From Tethya wilhelma (lineage: Eukaryota; Porifera; Demospongiae; Tethyida; Tethyidae): a DNA stretch of 64,000 nucleotides. The stretch spans positions 20,011,215 through 20,075,214 of the forward strand of contig CAXIPT010000001.1 in the NCBI GenBank assembly GCA_964030475.1. The letters run 5' to 3'. Below are positions 1 to 43,970 of this stretch, one piece after another (position 1 is the stretch's first letter; every line of letters starts with the position of its first letter). The notes below the pieces were generated by a model, which saw nothing but the letters and a program-made list of their open reading frames with translations, was not told the DNA's origin and did not search any database. A program made the translations under genes and the position numbers.

Positions 1-725
1 ATTTGAAGTGTAATGACAGTTGCAGTCAAACACCAGGCTGATATGAAAGCCATCTTATGCTTTTTTGAGCTTCTTTTTTCTGGCAGTAGATAATGTTGAT
101 GCCTACTTTTCAAGAAACAGCACCTCCTCTTATACCTGTTCCTACTATTATAGTAGCTGTTAGTGTATGTAAAATAATGCTATGCTGTTTGGATGTACTG
201 ATAGAATGGATTCTATGCACAATGTGGTAGTATCATTATAATTAATGTTTTTAACTGCCTGAACACTACTAAACAATGGCTTTATGTCTAACTATTATTT
301 TAGGAAGGTTCTATGAACATTTAACGGAACCTTAAGAAACAATCTTTAGTGTCAAGTCAACTGTTATTGACCTTTTGAATAGGTAAATGGCCGTCAGAAT
401 AGTTTGCTAACAAATTGGATTAGTACAGAGTACAGTGCAGTGGAATATGCAGTAGTACGAGACCCTCTTCCCTCTAGAATAGAACATTATGACCAATTAT
501 TTGAAAGAGCTATACATCTGTTAGTTTTCCACAGTATATCCATGAATGTGACCATATAGACATGCAGTCATCCAACATTAATGCTAGCTGATGCTCTGTT
601 TTTCGTACTTTCTTCGTCCTGTGCATATGATGTGTTTCTCACTAGCACTTGTTAGCCTACAGTATATATTAGGCTCTTGGTTTGCGACAATGACATTATC
701 TCACTTTTTATGTACTGTCACACAG
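1..725. other. intronic or 5' region of the plus-strand coiled-coil gene
   Basis: AT-rich sequence with no convincing coding exon. The first exon of the downstream gene starts after a pyrimidine-poor acceptor ending CACACAG at 725. The open frame running back to 591 crosses this acceptor and its first 45 codons look like read-through. Earlier exons of the gene must lie outside the window or were missed here. Confidence 0.5.
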
Positions 726-3134
726 CTTGTATTGGAGCTGGACCAAGAGTTGCATGAATACGAAAAAGCTACAAGCTACCACGATAATATACCATCAGAC
801 ACCAAAACCAACCATTCTCGACCAAAAATGACCAAAAGTGTGACAACCAAACCCAGCAGTGGAATGCTCAGTGGTATCACCGTCTCTCTCCTCTCGTCCG
901 TTCGTAAAGTGACCCTCTACCTGAAGCAGAGTGAGGTCCAGCTGAAGGGGGAGATAGCCGTGAGAGGACAGCTACTGGAGACCATGACAGAGCAGCAGAA
1001 CCTGATGGATGCACTCACAAAGGTCAGAGGTCAGATTGCAATGAGGTCTAGGAAGAGGTAGATGTATGTATGCCATCCTTAACATACCTGTTTCCTTTAA
1101 GAAGTTGCTTAATTTGTCAAAATGAGTAGGGTTTTTTTGTGTGTGTAATATGTTTGTGTACGTAGGATTTGGTGAAAGTGCGTGAGGAGAACATTGCTCT
1201 CAGAAAGGAGATTAGAGACATCAAACAAAGTACTTCAGAACAGATGAAAAGAATGAAGGTACACTAGAAATACTACAGCATATTGTCATTGGAAATATCA
1301 AATGTGTATACCTTTATTGTGACTGTTCTATGTACATTGCATCAAAAGAGTTTTTCTATGTCTTTCCCCTCTACAGGATGAACTCTCAGAAGTGCACAAA
1401 AAGTTGTCGTCCGTTGCTATCCAACAAGTTCCCCACTATCACCACCCACTACCACCGACGGTGCCAACGGCCTCTCCCGTGCCTTATCACTCCTATTTCT
1501 CCCCTCTGGTTCTACCGTCTCAGATCCAACAACAACAGCTTGACGATCATTTCAAACAATCACCACCACCTTCTGGGAACGGTACGAAGAAAGTTTTGGG
1601 ACCTTCACAGACAATGAACGTAAGCAGTGAATCGACCACTGATGGTTCTTTGAAGCCTGTTACGAGTGTGTCTGGTGTTGTGTACGCTCAAGCTTCACCA
1701 CTTGGTTCTGAGTCGGTAAAGGGTCGTCAACAATACATGCTGAAATCAGACTATCACTCTACACCGGATGCTGCCTATCCACCACCATCTTTCACTCCTC
1801 TAAAGGCACTCTCTTCGTCTCAAGATACTTCCTTTGCTCCCTCTCCCCCTCCCATCAGCCTTGCCCTCCAGGTACCCAATCTGAGCATGGACACTTTTAA
1901 CACCCTCTCTCCTGTGTCAATGTCGGACACCACTTCTGTTCTCGATGGGAAACAAAGATCAAGGGTGCAACAGGGTAGCACACTTTTCAATAAGGAAAAT
2001 ACACCTCCAATGCCAACAGTGACTCAAAGCTTACTGTCAAGTGACTCTAAGGACTTAACTCTGTCTGTTGCTAGTAGCGACGATTTTGTAAGGAGTGCGA
2101 GCCAAACGCCAAAAACGTCAGAAGTATTTGAAGGATATCACAGCCACTCAAGCACAGGACTGACACAGACTACCTATAGCACCACCACCACACCCATTGT
2201 GACTAGCACCGACTTAAAGAGTGCTCTCTCTGGCACCACCAGTCTAGGAGGACCGATCAGCCTTCTACCCTTTGGGTCCATCCCTACACCTTCCACTTCT
2301 ATCAGCAGCAACGAAGCAGCACCTTTTTCAAACGGTTCTAGTGCTACTCTAAGTACTTCTACTCGACCTTCTGTTTCGATAAACAGTGTGGGTGCTGCTA
2401 CCGGTGATGATTCTGCTGTGGTAGTTACCTCTTCCCCTCTCTATTCTCTACCAACGTTTGACGTTGACGCTTTCATCAAGAGTCTTGGACAGTTGGCTAG
2501 CTCTAGTAGGCCTTCCCAACAACACCCCACAACCACCAGTGCACCAGAGTCGAACAATCCATTGACCGGACAACCGTCGACTAAAAATACTGCTAAGAAG
2601 AGTTTTTCGCCGCCTACTTCAGCAGCTTTTGAAGATAAAGTGCCTGGCAGCTTGGCAAGTCGTGACTTTTCTCTTTCCTCTCACAAGTCCACACCAAGTG
2701 AGGTACTTCCATCTAGAGCCCGCCATTCCCTCGACCTGGCTGGTGGTGATGATCCCTTGCCTACGGATGATGTCACCATTACATCATCTAGTGGTCTAAA
2801 TCTCTCACCAAAAGTGGGTTCAGTCTCGTCTGTGAACTCTTTCAAAAGCTTTGGTGTCAATCTTCCTCCTCATCAGGGGGAGATTGTCGGTCCTCCGTTG
2901 GGCGAGGCTAGTGTCCAGTCTTTGTCTTCTTTGGACTATAGTACTGTGTCTGCTCCCAACTTGACAGAGCCTGGAATTGGTAATGGTGTGAGTGGTGAGG
3001 GTGGCGTTGGTGTGAGTGGTGAGGGTGGTGATGGTGTGAGGGGATCAAAGAGTGTTGGATCTCTGCCGGCTTTTAGTGGATCGTCTCGCAAGACCGGTTG
3101 GTTTGCTTTAAGCACACACTTATCTTCACAGTAG
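726..3134 (+). CDS. C-terminal part of a coiled-coil, Ser/Pro-rich protein, possibly SPICE1/CCDC52-like
   Basis: Three coding exons join in phase 0: 726-1022, 1166-1258 and 1377-3134 (stop TAG). They encode 715 residues of a protein whose N-terminus is missing. Exon 1 has an amphipathic helix region with LYLKQSEVQLKGEI and EQQNLMDALT; exon 2 is pure coiled coil (VREENIALRKEIRDIK). Exon 3 is a long low-complexity tail rich in Ser, Thr and Pro, ending in Gly/Val repeats (GEGGVGVSGEGG). The helix followed by EQQ..(I/M)(N/D)ALT resembles my memory of the centriole/spindle protein SPICE1, whose role in animals is centriole duplication and spindle assembly; this is pattern recognition, not a verified match. 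The gene runs convergently toward the TESK gene, with about 310 bp between stop codons. Exon structure is well supported; the family name is weak. Confidence 0.6.
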
Positions 3135-3445
3135 ACTTGATAAGGATAACCAGCTAATATTATATCAGTAATTATAAGATTTATAATTAGGTAATCGTAT
3201 GCAGCTGCAGGCAATAATTTGAGCTCAATAATATGATTTTTAAACTTATTTCAATAATTTTTATTATATTATTTTATTATACATTATAATTATTATAATA
3301 GTGATTTTAAAACTGAACCATAAACTTGTATACTAATAACAAAACAAAAACTCACAACATTAACACACATTGACAACATGTACACAGCACACAATGTAAA
3401 GAGATTATGATTATTACCATATTAAATTGTATAGTTTTGTTTGAT
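3135..3445. other. convergent 3' intergenic region
   Basis: Very AT-rich DNA between two stop codons facing each other (plus-strand stop at 3134, minus-strand stop at 3446). It must hold both 3' UTRs and polyadenylation signals. No coding signal is seen. Confidence 0.6.
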
Positions 3446-35480
<32,035 letters not shown>

Positions 35481-36025
35481 GACGTTACGAATTGTGTCCT
35501 CTCTTCTTGGAAGCGTTTTGAAGGTAAGGAGTAAGTGCACTTCTTGACTAGCTCTAATACTATCTGCTCCAGCTACACAACATTGTGTTTTCTTTCTTTC
35601 TTTTTGCCTTTGGTGCTCAACCCGCTTTTTTAGTAAACGTGTTTACTTGGCAATTTACCCAGGAAGCCACGCCTTACCGGAAGTAAATTTGCAATTAGTC
35701 CGTGTGCAACCACACGCTGACCATTACCCATTATTAAAATTCTTTCATTATAGACAAATGTTGAAATACATATACATACATACATATACACACTCAAAAA
35801 CAGATGCTGTGGCACATTATGATGATGCATCTTAATGCAATAACAATTACAACATATAACACACACACACATACATAAAACCACAAACAAAACAAATTTA
35901 TCATAAAAATTATGCAACAATGATTAGACAAATAACCAAGAATGATAATTTTATATACGCAATGATAATATCTATTGTATATCATGTATAATATTCTTAA
36001 TGATATCTGGTGTCTCTAGTACCTA
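35481..36025. other. TESK 5' region and TRIR 3' flank
   Basis: Contains the TESK 5' UTR/promoter (near 35481-35640) and the TRIR 3' UTR, both on the minus strand. AT-rich with a TACATA run near 35770. No coding exon is seen. Confidence 0.5.
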
Positions 36026-36498
36026 CTACTTAACCAGGGGCCGCTTGAATCTATCCCCATCTGTGCAATTCTTGGCTTCATACTCTTTCACTTCAGCCAT
36101 GTAAGCTTTCCAGGCTGAACTCCTAGCTTCTTTGTCCTCCTCATTCTGCTGCTCCTGTTTAATTATTTAATCAGGAAAGGTGGAAAGGGAGAGGGGGAAA
36201 AAAAACTGGGCAGTTACGTATTTGGTTACTTATATCAGTTCATACAAGCAAACTAATAGAACTACTGAAGCACAAAAATTAACTTGGAATCGCTGTGGAA
36301 AAAGGACAGTTATACTGCACACAAAGTAGCAAACAAAATAACATACGTTTGTATGTAGGTAAAGTCTGAAATTGCAAATATCAGAGCACACATGTAGAAG
36401 GCACAATCAAGCAGGTGCTTTGTGAAAGGTAGACTTAGTGCATAGTGGTAAGCTTTGAAGCTAGATGTACAGTACTATTGCAAACACATACAGATCAT

Positions 36499-36542
<44 letters not shown>

Positions 36543-37395
36543 GACACCTGCTAATAGACATGAATTCGAAACTTAAGCCATTTCAAGCCCAGCTACTATA
36601 ACACTGAACTACAGCAAATCTATCAGGAGTGTGGTCAAACTGAACAACGAAATAATCATAAACATTAACTTTAAAGAAAGACAACCTCCAATTCCTCTCG
36701 CCGCTTTTTTCTCTTCTCTCTCAGCTCGATAGATTTCATGAGTGCTTTTCTTTTGCCAATTATTCCCTACAAGTAACAGATACTCGACAAATTCAAACAG
36801 TTGTCACCCCATTACCCACCACACCAACTGTACACCTCTGTTGCTAGGAGATCAAGGAGGGGAGGGGAAAGGGGGTGAAATTTTTGTCAAAAAATGATTG
36901 GTAGGGCAATTAATCGTATCACACCCCACCCTGACTCCCTCGCCAGGCACAAATAAACCCACATCTGTTTTGAATTAAGCACTGTTACGGAAAAAGGGGG
37001 TGATTTATAAGCAATGATCTGCCTACATGCCAGCCAGCACTTTATAGTACACTATGTACGGTCAAGATCAATTTTCAACACAAATTAGGGGGAGCTGTGA
37101 ATCTAACCCTCCCAAATATGATTTTGCTTAGTGCAGTGACCTGATATGGTTTGGCAGGTGGCACACTAGACGGTGCTGTCTGAGAATTACTGCTCAAAGT
37201 TTTGCCAGTTGCTGTTGAACTTCCTGAACTACTAGTTCTCGTCTTTTTATCGGCTTCTTCTTTCTCTTTTTTCTTCTTTTCTTCCTCCATTCTCTTTCTG
37301 AATAGCTCCATAAAACTTCCATCGTTGATAAATTTGTTGCCACTGTCTTCTTCTTGAGATGGCGGCTCTTGTTTATCGCCTTTGTGAGCAGCCAT
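36026..37395 (-). CDS. TRIR: TRIR (C19orf43) homologue
   Basis: Three exons, 37395-37108, 36766-36686 and 36154-36026, all joined in phase 0, give 165 residues. The N-terminal INDGSFMELFRKRMEEEKKK matches the conserved NDGSF(L/M)ELF(K/R)(R/K)(K/R)MEEE block of human TRIR. The middle has a GKRKALMKS basic stretch, and the C-terminus WKAYMAEVKEYEAKNC..RPLVK matches the WAKYMAEVKKY..RPLVK end. Human TRIR was described as a telomerase-RNA-interacting exonuclease; a nuclear RNA role is therefore inferred by homology. The length is close to that of the human protein. It is divergently paired with SGTA. This allele has the 2.3-kb palindromic element upstream of its ATG. Confidence 0.85.
36501..36536. 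repeat. (AC)n microsatellite in TRIR intron 2
   Basis: About 18 AC units. The allelic contig at 40922 begins exactly after this tract. Confidence 0.9.
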
Positions 37396-37512
37396 GTTTC
37401 TCTTTCACAGCTTTTCACTTAATTTGAATTTACGGTCTAGACTCTAGATCCTAGGTTGTCTAATTAGGCGGAAAATAAAGAAATTTTGAACTATGTGCAT
37501 TGCATGCTGACG

Positions 37513-39797
37513 CAGGTATTATATGATGCGAAAACGAGGTAAGGACCTACTCAAGAAGACCCAAAAATGTAATCAAGAAAAAAATTAACCCCTCCGCTAC
37601 TGAATAAGAGTCACTGGTGCCCACTGACCGTTGCTGGGTGCTGCTGAGCTGGAAGCTGAGCGGTGGGAGCTGGAGACCGCAGGGGGAGCAGACTGCCAGT
37701 GTAGCCTCTTCCCAAGTAAACAGCCTACGCTGACTAAAGATGGAAGACTCCAGGAAAGGAGAGTAAAAGGAGAAGAACAAAGCAGAATCCACTGTAGGTC
37801 AACTGTAATAATTAATAATTATTCCTCTAACTATATAGTTGTATTATTAAACAAGGGATGTTCAATTAAACAAACTGTTTTTCATTTCAGTTTACAGATA
37901 TTCAAACACAGCTGATGTTAATGGTATCTCTTAGGACCCCTTCAAAGGCGGATTGGTACGACCAGTTCAATACTGAGTTATTGGTTCTCATTGTCTAAGT
38001 AAGAGTGATGTAAGCAATGTTATAGTGTATTTTTATCTTCTGTTTCAGTATATATTCTTGTTCCTTTATAGCAATGAACGAGCGGAGCATCAGTGATACT
38101 GGAAATTGCTGTGTTGGCCGTCCCTAAGGACTCGCGGGTCTCCTTCGAAAACCAGTTAACTCTTAAAACGAGCAACTTTACACCCAAACTTAGAGGTTAG
38201 TAACCAATAACATTATACCATTTCATTTTTAATATCACATCTCTATTGTTTACAGAGGCAGCCAATGTTAATGTCGTCTCTTAGGACCCGCACAACAGTG
38301 ATGGGCAGAATGTCCCTAAGGACTCGCAGATCTCTTTTGAAATCTTTTCACTGTTAAGATGAGCAACTTTGTAGCCAAACTTAGAGGTTAGTAACCAACA
38401 ACATTATACCATTTTATTTTCAATATCACTCCTCTACTGTNNNNNNNNNNNNNNNNNNNNNNNNNNNNNNNNNNNNNNNNNNNNNNNNNNNNNNNNNNNN
38501 NNNNNNNNNNNNNNNNNNCATGCTCCACTCGATCAATACTATAAAACAACACAAATACTGAAAAAGGAGTTTTAAACACAGTACAAAAATTGCTTATATT
38601 ATTCTTACTTAGGCAATGAAAACCAATAATTACTGTACGGGTCCTAAGAGACGACACTAACATTAGATGCTTTCATAAACCATAGAGGAGTGATATTGAA
38701 AATCAAATGGTATAATGTTGTTGGTTACTAACCTCTAAGTTTGGCTAAAAAGTTGCTCATCTTAACAGTAAAAAGGTTTCAAAAGAGATCTGCGAGTCCT
38801 TAGGGACATTCTGCCCATTACTGATGTGCGGGTCCTAAGAGACGACATTAAAATTGGCTGCCTCTGTAAACAGTAGAGGGGTGATATTGAAAATAAAATG
38901 GTATAATGTTGTTGGTTACTAACCTCTAAGTTTGGCTACAAAGTTGCTCATCTTAACAGTGAAAAGATTTCAAAAGAGATCTGCGAGTCCTTAGGGACAT
39001 TCTGCCTATCACTGTTGTGCGGGTCCTAAGAGACGACATTAACATTGGCTGCCTCTGTAAACAATAGAGATGTGATATTAAAAATGAAATGGTATAATGT
39101 TATTGGTTACTAACCTCTAAGTTTGGGTGTAAAGTTGCTCGTTTTAAGAGTTAACTGGTTTTCGAAGGAGACCCGCGAGTCCTTAGGGACGGCCAACACA
39201 GCAATTTCCAGTATCACTGATGCTCCGCTCGTTCATTGCTATAAAGGAACAAGAATATATACTGAAACAGAAGATAAAAATACACTATAACATTGCTTAC
39301 ATCACTCTTACTTAGACAATGAGAACCAATAACTCAGTATTGAACTGGTCGTACCAATCCGCCTTTGAAGGGGTCCTAAGAGATACCATTAACATCAGCT
39401 GTGTTTGAATATCTGTAAACTGAAATGAAAAACAGTTTGTTTAATTGAACATCCCTTGTTTAATAATACAACTATATAGTTAGAGGAATAATTATTAATT
39501 ATTACAGTTGACCTACAGTGGATTCTGCTTTGTTCTTCTCCTTTTACTCTCCTTTCCTGGAGTCTTCCATCTTTAGTCAGCGTAGGCTGTTTACTTGGGA
39601 AGAGGCTACACTGGCAGTCTGCTCCCCCTGCGGTCTCCAGCTCCCACCGCTCAGCTTCCAGCTCAGCAGCACCCAGCAACGGTCAGTGGGCACCAGTGAC
39701 TCTTATTCAGTAGCGGAGGGGTTAATTTTTTTCTTGATTACATTTTTGGGTCTTCTTGAGTAGGTCCTTACCTCGATTTCGTATCATATAATACCTG
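37513..39797. mobile_element. palindromic (foldback) element with 7-bp target duplication, internal gap
   Basis: The left arm (37513-38440) and the right arm (about 38870-39797) are nearly perfect inverted copies. The termini read CAGGTATTATATGATGCG and its complement. The flanking GCTGACG at 37506-37512 and 39798-39804 is a 7-bp target duplication, and the other allele (41884-41895, GCTGGCGTGACAC) is the empty site. Each arm contains 191-bp tandem units, with anchor CTCTAAGTTTGG at about 38732, 38923 and 39114. There is no transposase frame. The class is uncertain; long inverted arms with 7-9-bp duplications suggest a foldback/MULE-like element. The centre is lost in the gap. Confidence 0.75.
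38441..38518. other. assembly gap of 78 n
   Basis: Lies within the palindromic element, where the inverted arms would be expected to defeat assembly. Confidence 0.95.
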
Positions 39798-39922
39798 GCT
39801 GACGTGACACTGACTGAGACAAAGCTAACAGACGATAGACAGAGTTGAAGAGCTCATCTGGCGTATCATTGACTTGTTCTATAGATATATATCGTGCTCT
39901 ACTGGAACTCTATTGCTCCATC

Positions 39923-40920
39923 ATGTCAGTGACGGATAAGGATCGTCGGATAACCTACGCCATAGTGAGGCACCTCCAAGACCAGGTGGAGAGAGGGGAC
40001 CTACCAGACGATACCAGTGAAGGCATTATGGGTGAGATGGATGCTATTTTTAGCTAGAGAAATAATTGTGCTGCTGTGATATTGATCATACCATAGGGAT
40101 CATAAGCGATATGAATATTCATGATCATACATAATCTGAGTCACTGAACTTACATCCAGAGATCTGTATAATTTAATGAGTATGGTCTCATGTCTCTTTA
40201 GTTGCGCAGCAGTGTCTGTGTGCTGCTTACGAGATTGATCTGAATGCGCCAGAAGATAGACAGAAGTATGAAGTTGAACGAACACTGGAGGTACATTTAT
40301 TAGCAGTCCATACTTTAATGAAGAGACTCCCCTGTCTTAATTTGATCTGTAGGAACTGTTTGATAGTATGGCTACCATTAGCAATGCTCCTCCTCCATCA
40401 TTATCAGCACCACCACCACAAGCTGCTTCAAATGAGACACCGAGTAAAGAAGATCTGAAACGAAAGGCAGAAGAATATAAACAACAAGGTAGTACTGACC
40501 TAGCCTCGTTCCCAGGCTCCTCCCAGCTCTTCAAGTTAGTGTGTAACACTAAAAGAGGGTGTGGCCTGGTACGCGGCTAGTACTGACCATAGTACATGTA
40601 TGTTGGTGGGGGCACCCTTCATCATCCACTTTTGTATGTACCCATAGATAATATATTCTGTACATATAATATTGTTATCTATGGCGTACCTTAGCAGCTG
40701 TCACTGGAGATATGTGTGTTTTTCATTGTTTAAAAAGTTTCAAATTCGACATCTGTGTAGCAACCATCTGTTAGACTAATGTTAACTAAAAGCTGATTGT
40801 GAGAGTCTTGACCTATGTATTGCACTGATTGTTCTCAGGTAATAATCAGCTGAAGTTAAACAACTTTGTCGAAGCAGTGGAGTGTTATGGAAAAGCTATT
40901 GAACTGGACTCGACGAATGC
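39923..40920 (+). CDS. SGTA: SGTA homologue, 5' exons, second allele (truncated by contig end)
   Basis: Exons 39923-40031, 40202-40290, 40353-40488 and the start of the next from 40839 match the SGTA exons at 42014-43026 with few substitutions. Exon 3 is 9 bp shorter (three fewer Ser codons in a poly-Ser run before APPPQAAS). The frame is open until the n at 40921. This is the allele linked to the palindromic insertion and not a separate gene. Confidence 0.8.
40501..40579. mobile_element. 79-bp hairpin element with 9-bp target duplication in SGTA intron 3
   Basis: Starts TAGCCTCGTTCCCAGGCTCC and ends GGCCTGGTACGCGGCTA, a near-perfect inverted repeat. It is flanked by GTACTGACC on both sides (40492-40500 and 40580-40588). 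Being this short it can only be a non-autonomous element. It lies 12 bp after the exon 3 donor. Confidence 0.8.
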
Positions 40921-40921
40921 N
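40921..40921. other. single-n contig join
   Basis: The right contig restarts at the equivalent of 36538 and re-covers TRIR and SGTA as the other allele. Confidence 0.85.
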
Positions 40922-41069
40922 AAATGGACACCTGCTAATAGACATGAATTCGAAACTTAAGCCATTTCAAGCCCAGCTACTACAACACTAAACTACAGCA
41001 AATCTATCAGGAGTGTGGTCAAACTGAACAAAGAAATAATCATAAACATTAACTTTAAAGAAAGACAAC

Positions 41070-41781
41070 CTCCAATTCCTCTCGGCGCTTTTTTCTCTTC
41101 TCTCTCAGCTCGATGGATTTCATGAGTGCTTTTCTTTTGCCAATTATTCCCTACAAGTAACAGATACTCGACAAATTCAAACAGTTGTCACCCCATTACC
41201 CACCACACCAACTGTACACCTCTGTTGCTAGGAGATCAAGGAGGGGAGGGGAAAGGGGGTGAATTTTTTGTCAAAAAAATGATTGGTAGGGCAATTAATC
41301 GTATCACACCCCACCCTGACTCCCTCGCCAGGCACAAATAAACCCACATCTGTTTTGAATTAAGCACTGTTACGGAAAAAGGGGGTGATTTATAAGCAAT
41401 GATCTGCCTACATGCCAACCAGCACTTTTAATATAGTACACTATGTACTGTCAAGATCAATTTTCAACACAAATTAGGGGGAGCTGTGAATCTAACCCTC
41501 CCAAATATGATTTTGCTTAATGCAGTGACCTGGTATGGTTTGGCAGGTGGCACACTAGACGGTGCTGTTTGAGAGTTATTGCTCAAAGTTTTGCCAGTTG
41601 CTGTTGAACTTCCTGAACTACTAGTTCTCGTCTTATCGGCTTCTTCTTTCTCTTTTTTCTTCTTTTCTTCCTCCATTCTCTTTCTGAATAGCTCCATAAA
41701 ACTTCCATCGTTGATAAATTTGTTGCCACTGTCTTCTTCTTGAGATGGTGGCTCTTGTTTATCGCCTTTGTGAGCAGCCAT
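41070..41781 (-). CDS. TRIR: TRIR homologue, second allele (3' exon missing)
   Basis: Exon 1 (41781-41497) and exon 2 (41150-41070) match 37395-36686. One Lys codon is missing in the KKEKEEAD(K)KTRTSS run and there are a few substitutions, mostly silent. The third exon is absent because the contig begins at 40922. This allele has the compact, uninterrupted promoter. Confidence 0.8.
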
Positions 41782-42013
41782 TTTTCTCTTTCACAGCTTT
41801 TCACTTAATTTGAATTTACGGTCTAGAGTCCAGATCCTAGGTTGTCTAATTAGGCGAAAAATAAAGAAATTTTGAACTATGTGCTGGCGTGACACGTACA
41901 CTGACAGAGACAAAGCTAACAGACGATAAGCAGAGTTGAAGAGCTCATCTGGCGTATCATTGATTTGCTCTATAGATATATATCGTGCCCTACTGGAACT
42001 CTATCGCTCCATC
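41782..42013. promoter_or_regulatory. bidirectional TRIR/SGTA promoter region (intact allele)
   Basis: Only 232 bp separate the divergent start codons, so both 5' UTRs and the shared core promoter must be here. No TATA box is obvious. The other allele carries the 2.3-kb palindromic element in this interval. Confidence 0.65.
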
Positions 42014-43917
42014 ATGTCAGTGACCGATAAGGATCGTCGGATAGCCTACGCCATAGTGAGGCACCTCCAAGACCAGGTGGAGAGGGGGGACCTACCAGAC
42101 GATGCCAGTGAAGGCATTATGGGTGAGATGGATGCTATTGTTAGCTAGAGAAATAATTGCACTGCTGTGATATTGACCATACCATAGGGATCATAAGCTA
42201 TATGAATATTCATGATCATACATAATCTGAGTCACAGAACTTACATCCAGAGATCCGTACAATTTAATGAGTATGGTCTCATGTCTCTTTAGTTGCTCAG
42301 CAGTGTCTGTGTGCTGCTTACGAGATTGATCTGAATGCTCCAGAGGATAGACAGAAGTATGAAGTTGAACGAACACTGGAGGTACATTTATTAGCACCCG
42401 TACTGTTAATAAAGAGACTCCCCTATCTTAATTTGACCTGTAGGAGCTGTTTGATAGTATGGCTACCATTAGCAATGCTCCTCCTCCATCATCATCATCA
42501 TCATCAGCACCACCACCACAAGCTGCTTCAAATGATACACCAAGTAAAGAAGATCTGAAACGAAAGGCAGAAGAATATAAACAACAAGGTAGTACTGACC
42601 TAGCCTTGTTCCCAGGCTCCTCCCAGCTCTTCAAGTTAGTGTGTAACACTAAAAGAGGGTGTGGCCTGGTACGAGGCTAGTACTGACCATAGTACGTGTA
42701 TGTTGGTGGGGGCACCCTTCATCATCTACTTTTGTATGTACCCATAGATAATAATTATATTCCGTACGTATAATATTATTATCTATGGCGTACCTTAGCA
42801 GCTGTCACTGGAGATGTGTTTTTCATTGTTTAAAAAGTTTCAAATTCAACATCTGTAGCAACCATCTGTTAGACTAAAAGCTGATTGTGAGAGTCTTGAC
42901 CTATGTATTGCACTGATTGTTGTCAGGTAATAATCAGCTGAAGTTAAACAACTTTGTTGAAGCAGTGGAGTGTTATGGAAAAGCTATTGAACTGGACTCA
43001 ACAAATGCAGCTTACTTTTGTAACAGGTTGGCAAGCTGAAGGGAGAGACTTTTTTGTTCTCGACCAATTACATGACACTGTTTTCTTCTTTGCTACAGAG
43101 CAGCAGCTTACATTAAGATATCAGAAAACCAGAAAGCTTTAGAGGACTGCAAGAAGGCTGTGTCACTTGATCCATCATATGCTAGAGCTTATGGTAGAAT
43201 GGGGTAAGTTGCTATTCAGTAGCCATTGGGTAGGTTACTTTTTTATGACGACCTATTACCTTTTGAGCACATTGATGGGCAGAGGTCGTCAATATACAAT
43301 GTCAGTCCTAGTGACATCAACTGTGGTATTTGTACACTTCAGGTATGTGTATAGTTTGCTTGAAAAGCCAGAGGATGCCCAAAACTGCTTTAGAAAGGTG
43401 TGGTGATTAATTCTAGTCCATAATTGTGATTTTACCCATTCTCACTGCCACTCCAGGCTATAGAGCTTGATCCTGACAATGAAAACTACAAGTCAAATCT
43501 GAGAATGGTCGAAGAGCAACTAAAATCGGACAAACCTCCCACTACAGAGGATAGTGGTTCATCCCAGGGGGCATCAGGGGGGCCACAACCACAGTTCCCC
43601 CCAGGGGGGTTCCCAGGTATAATAATTTTGGACTAACTTTAACCATTAATGTTATGGTCCCAAGTTATTGCTTGTTTGTGCTTGCCTGTGCAGGTTTTGG
43701 TGGCCTTGCTGGTATGATGCAGAATCCAGCCTTCATGAATATGGTAAGAGAATCATTGTCATAGTGATTTGGTTTAGAATTGATTGTTTGTGATGTGTTT
43801 GATTGTATGTTATAGGCCACTACATTGATGTCAAATCCTGGTTTTCAAGATTTGTGAGTTAACAAGTTTTATAATTATACTTATGTATGTATTTCATACA
43901 CATTTACTCACACACAC

Positions 43918-43970
<53 letters not shown>

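Noticed and set aside
35481..35540. Longer TESK N-terminus beginning at 35540
   Set aside because: It would start with GTG. The first in-frame ATG is at 35480, and the sequence before it shows no conservation signal.
37547..37915. Overlapping open frames in the palindromic element, repeated at 39395-39763
   Set aside because: They are identical because the arms are inverted repeats. They have no recognisable domain and no splice context.
39413..39490. Retroelement or LTR reading of the large inverted repeat
   Set aside because: The repeats are inverted, not direct; there is no reverse transcriptase or primer-binding site, and the target duplication with inverted termini fits a DNA element.
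40337..42680. Minus-strand frames over SGTA exon 3
   Set aside because: Antisense shadows of a real exon; present in both alleles only because the exon is conserved.
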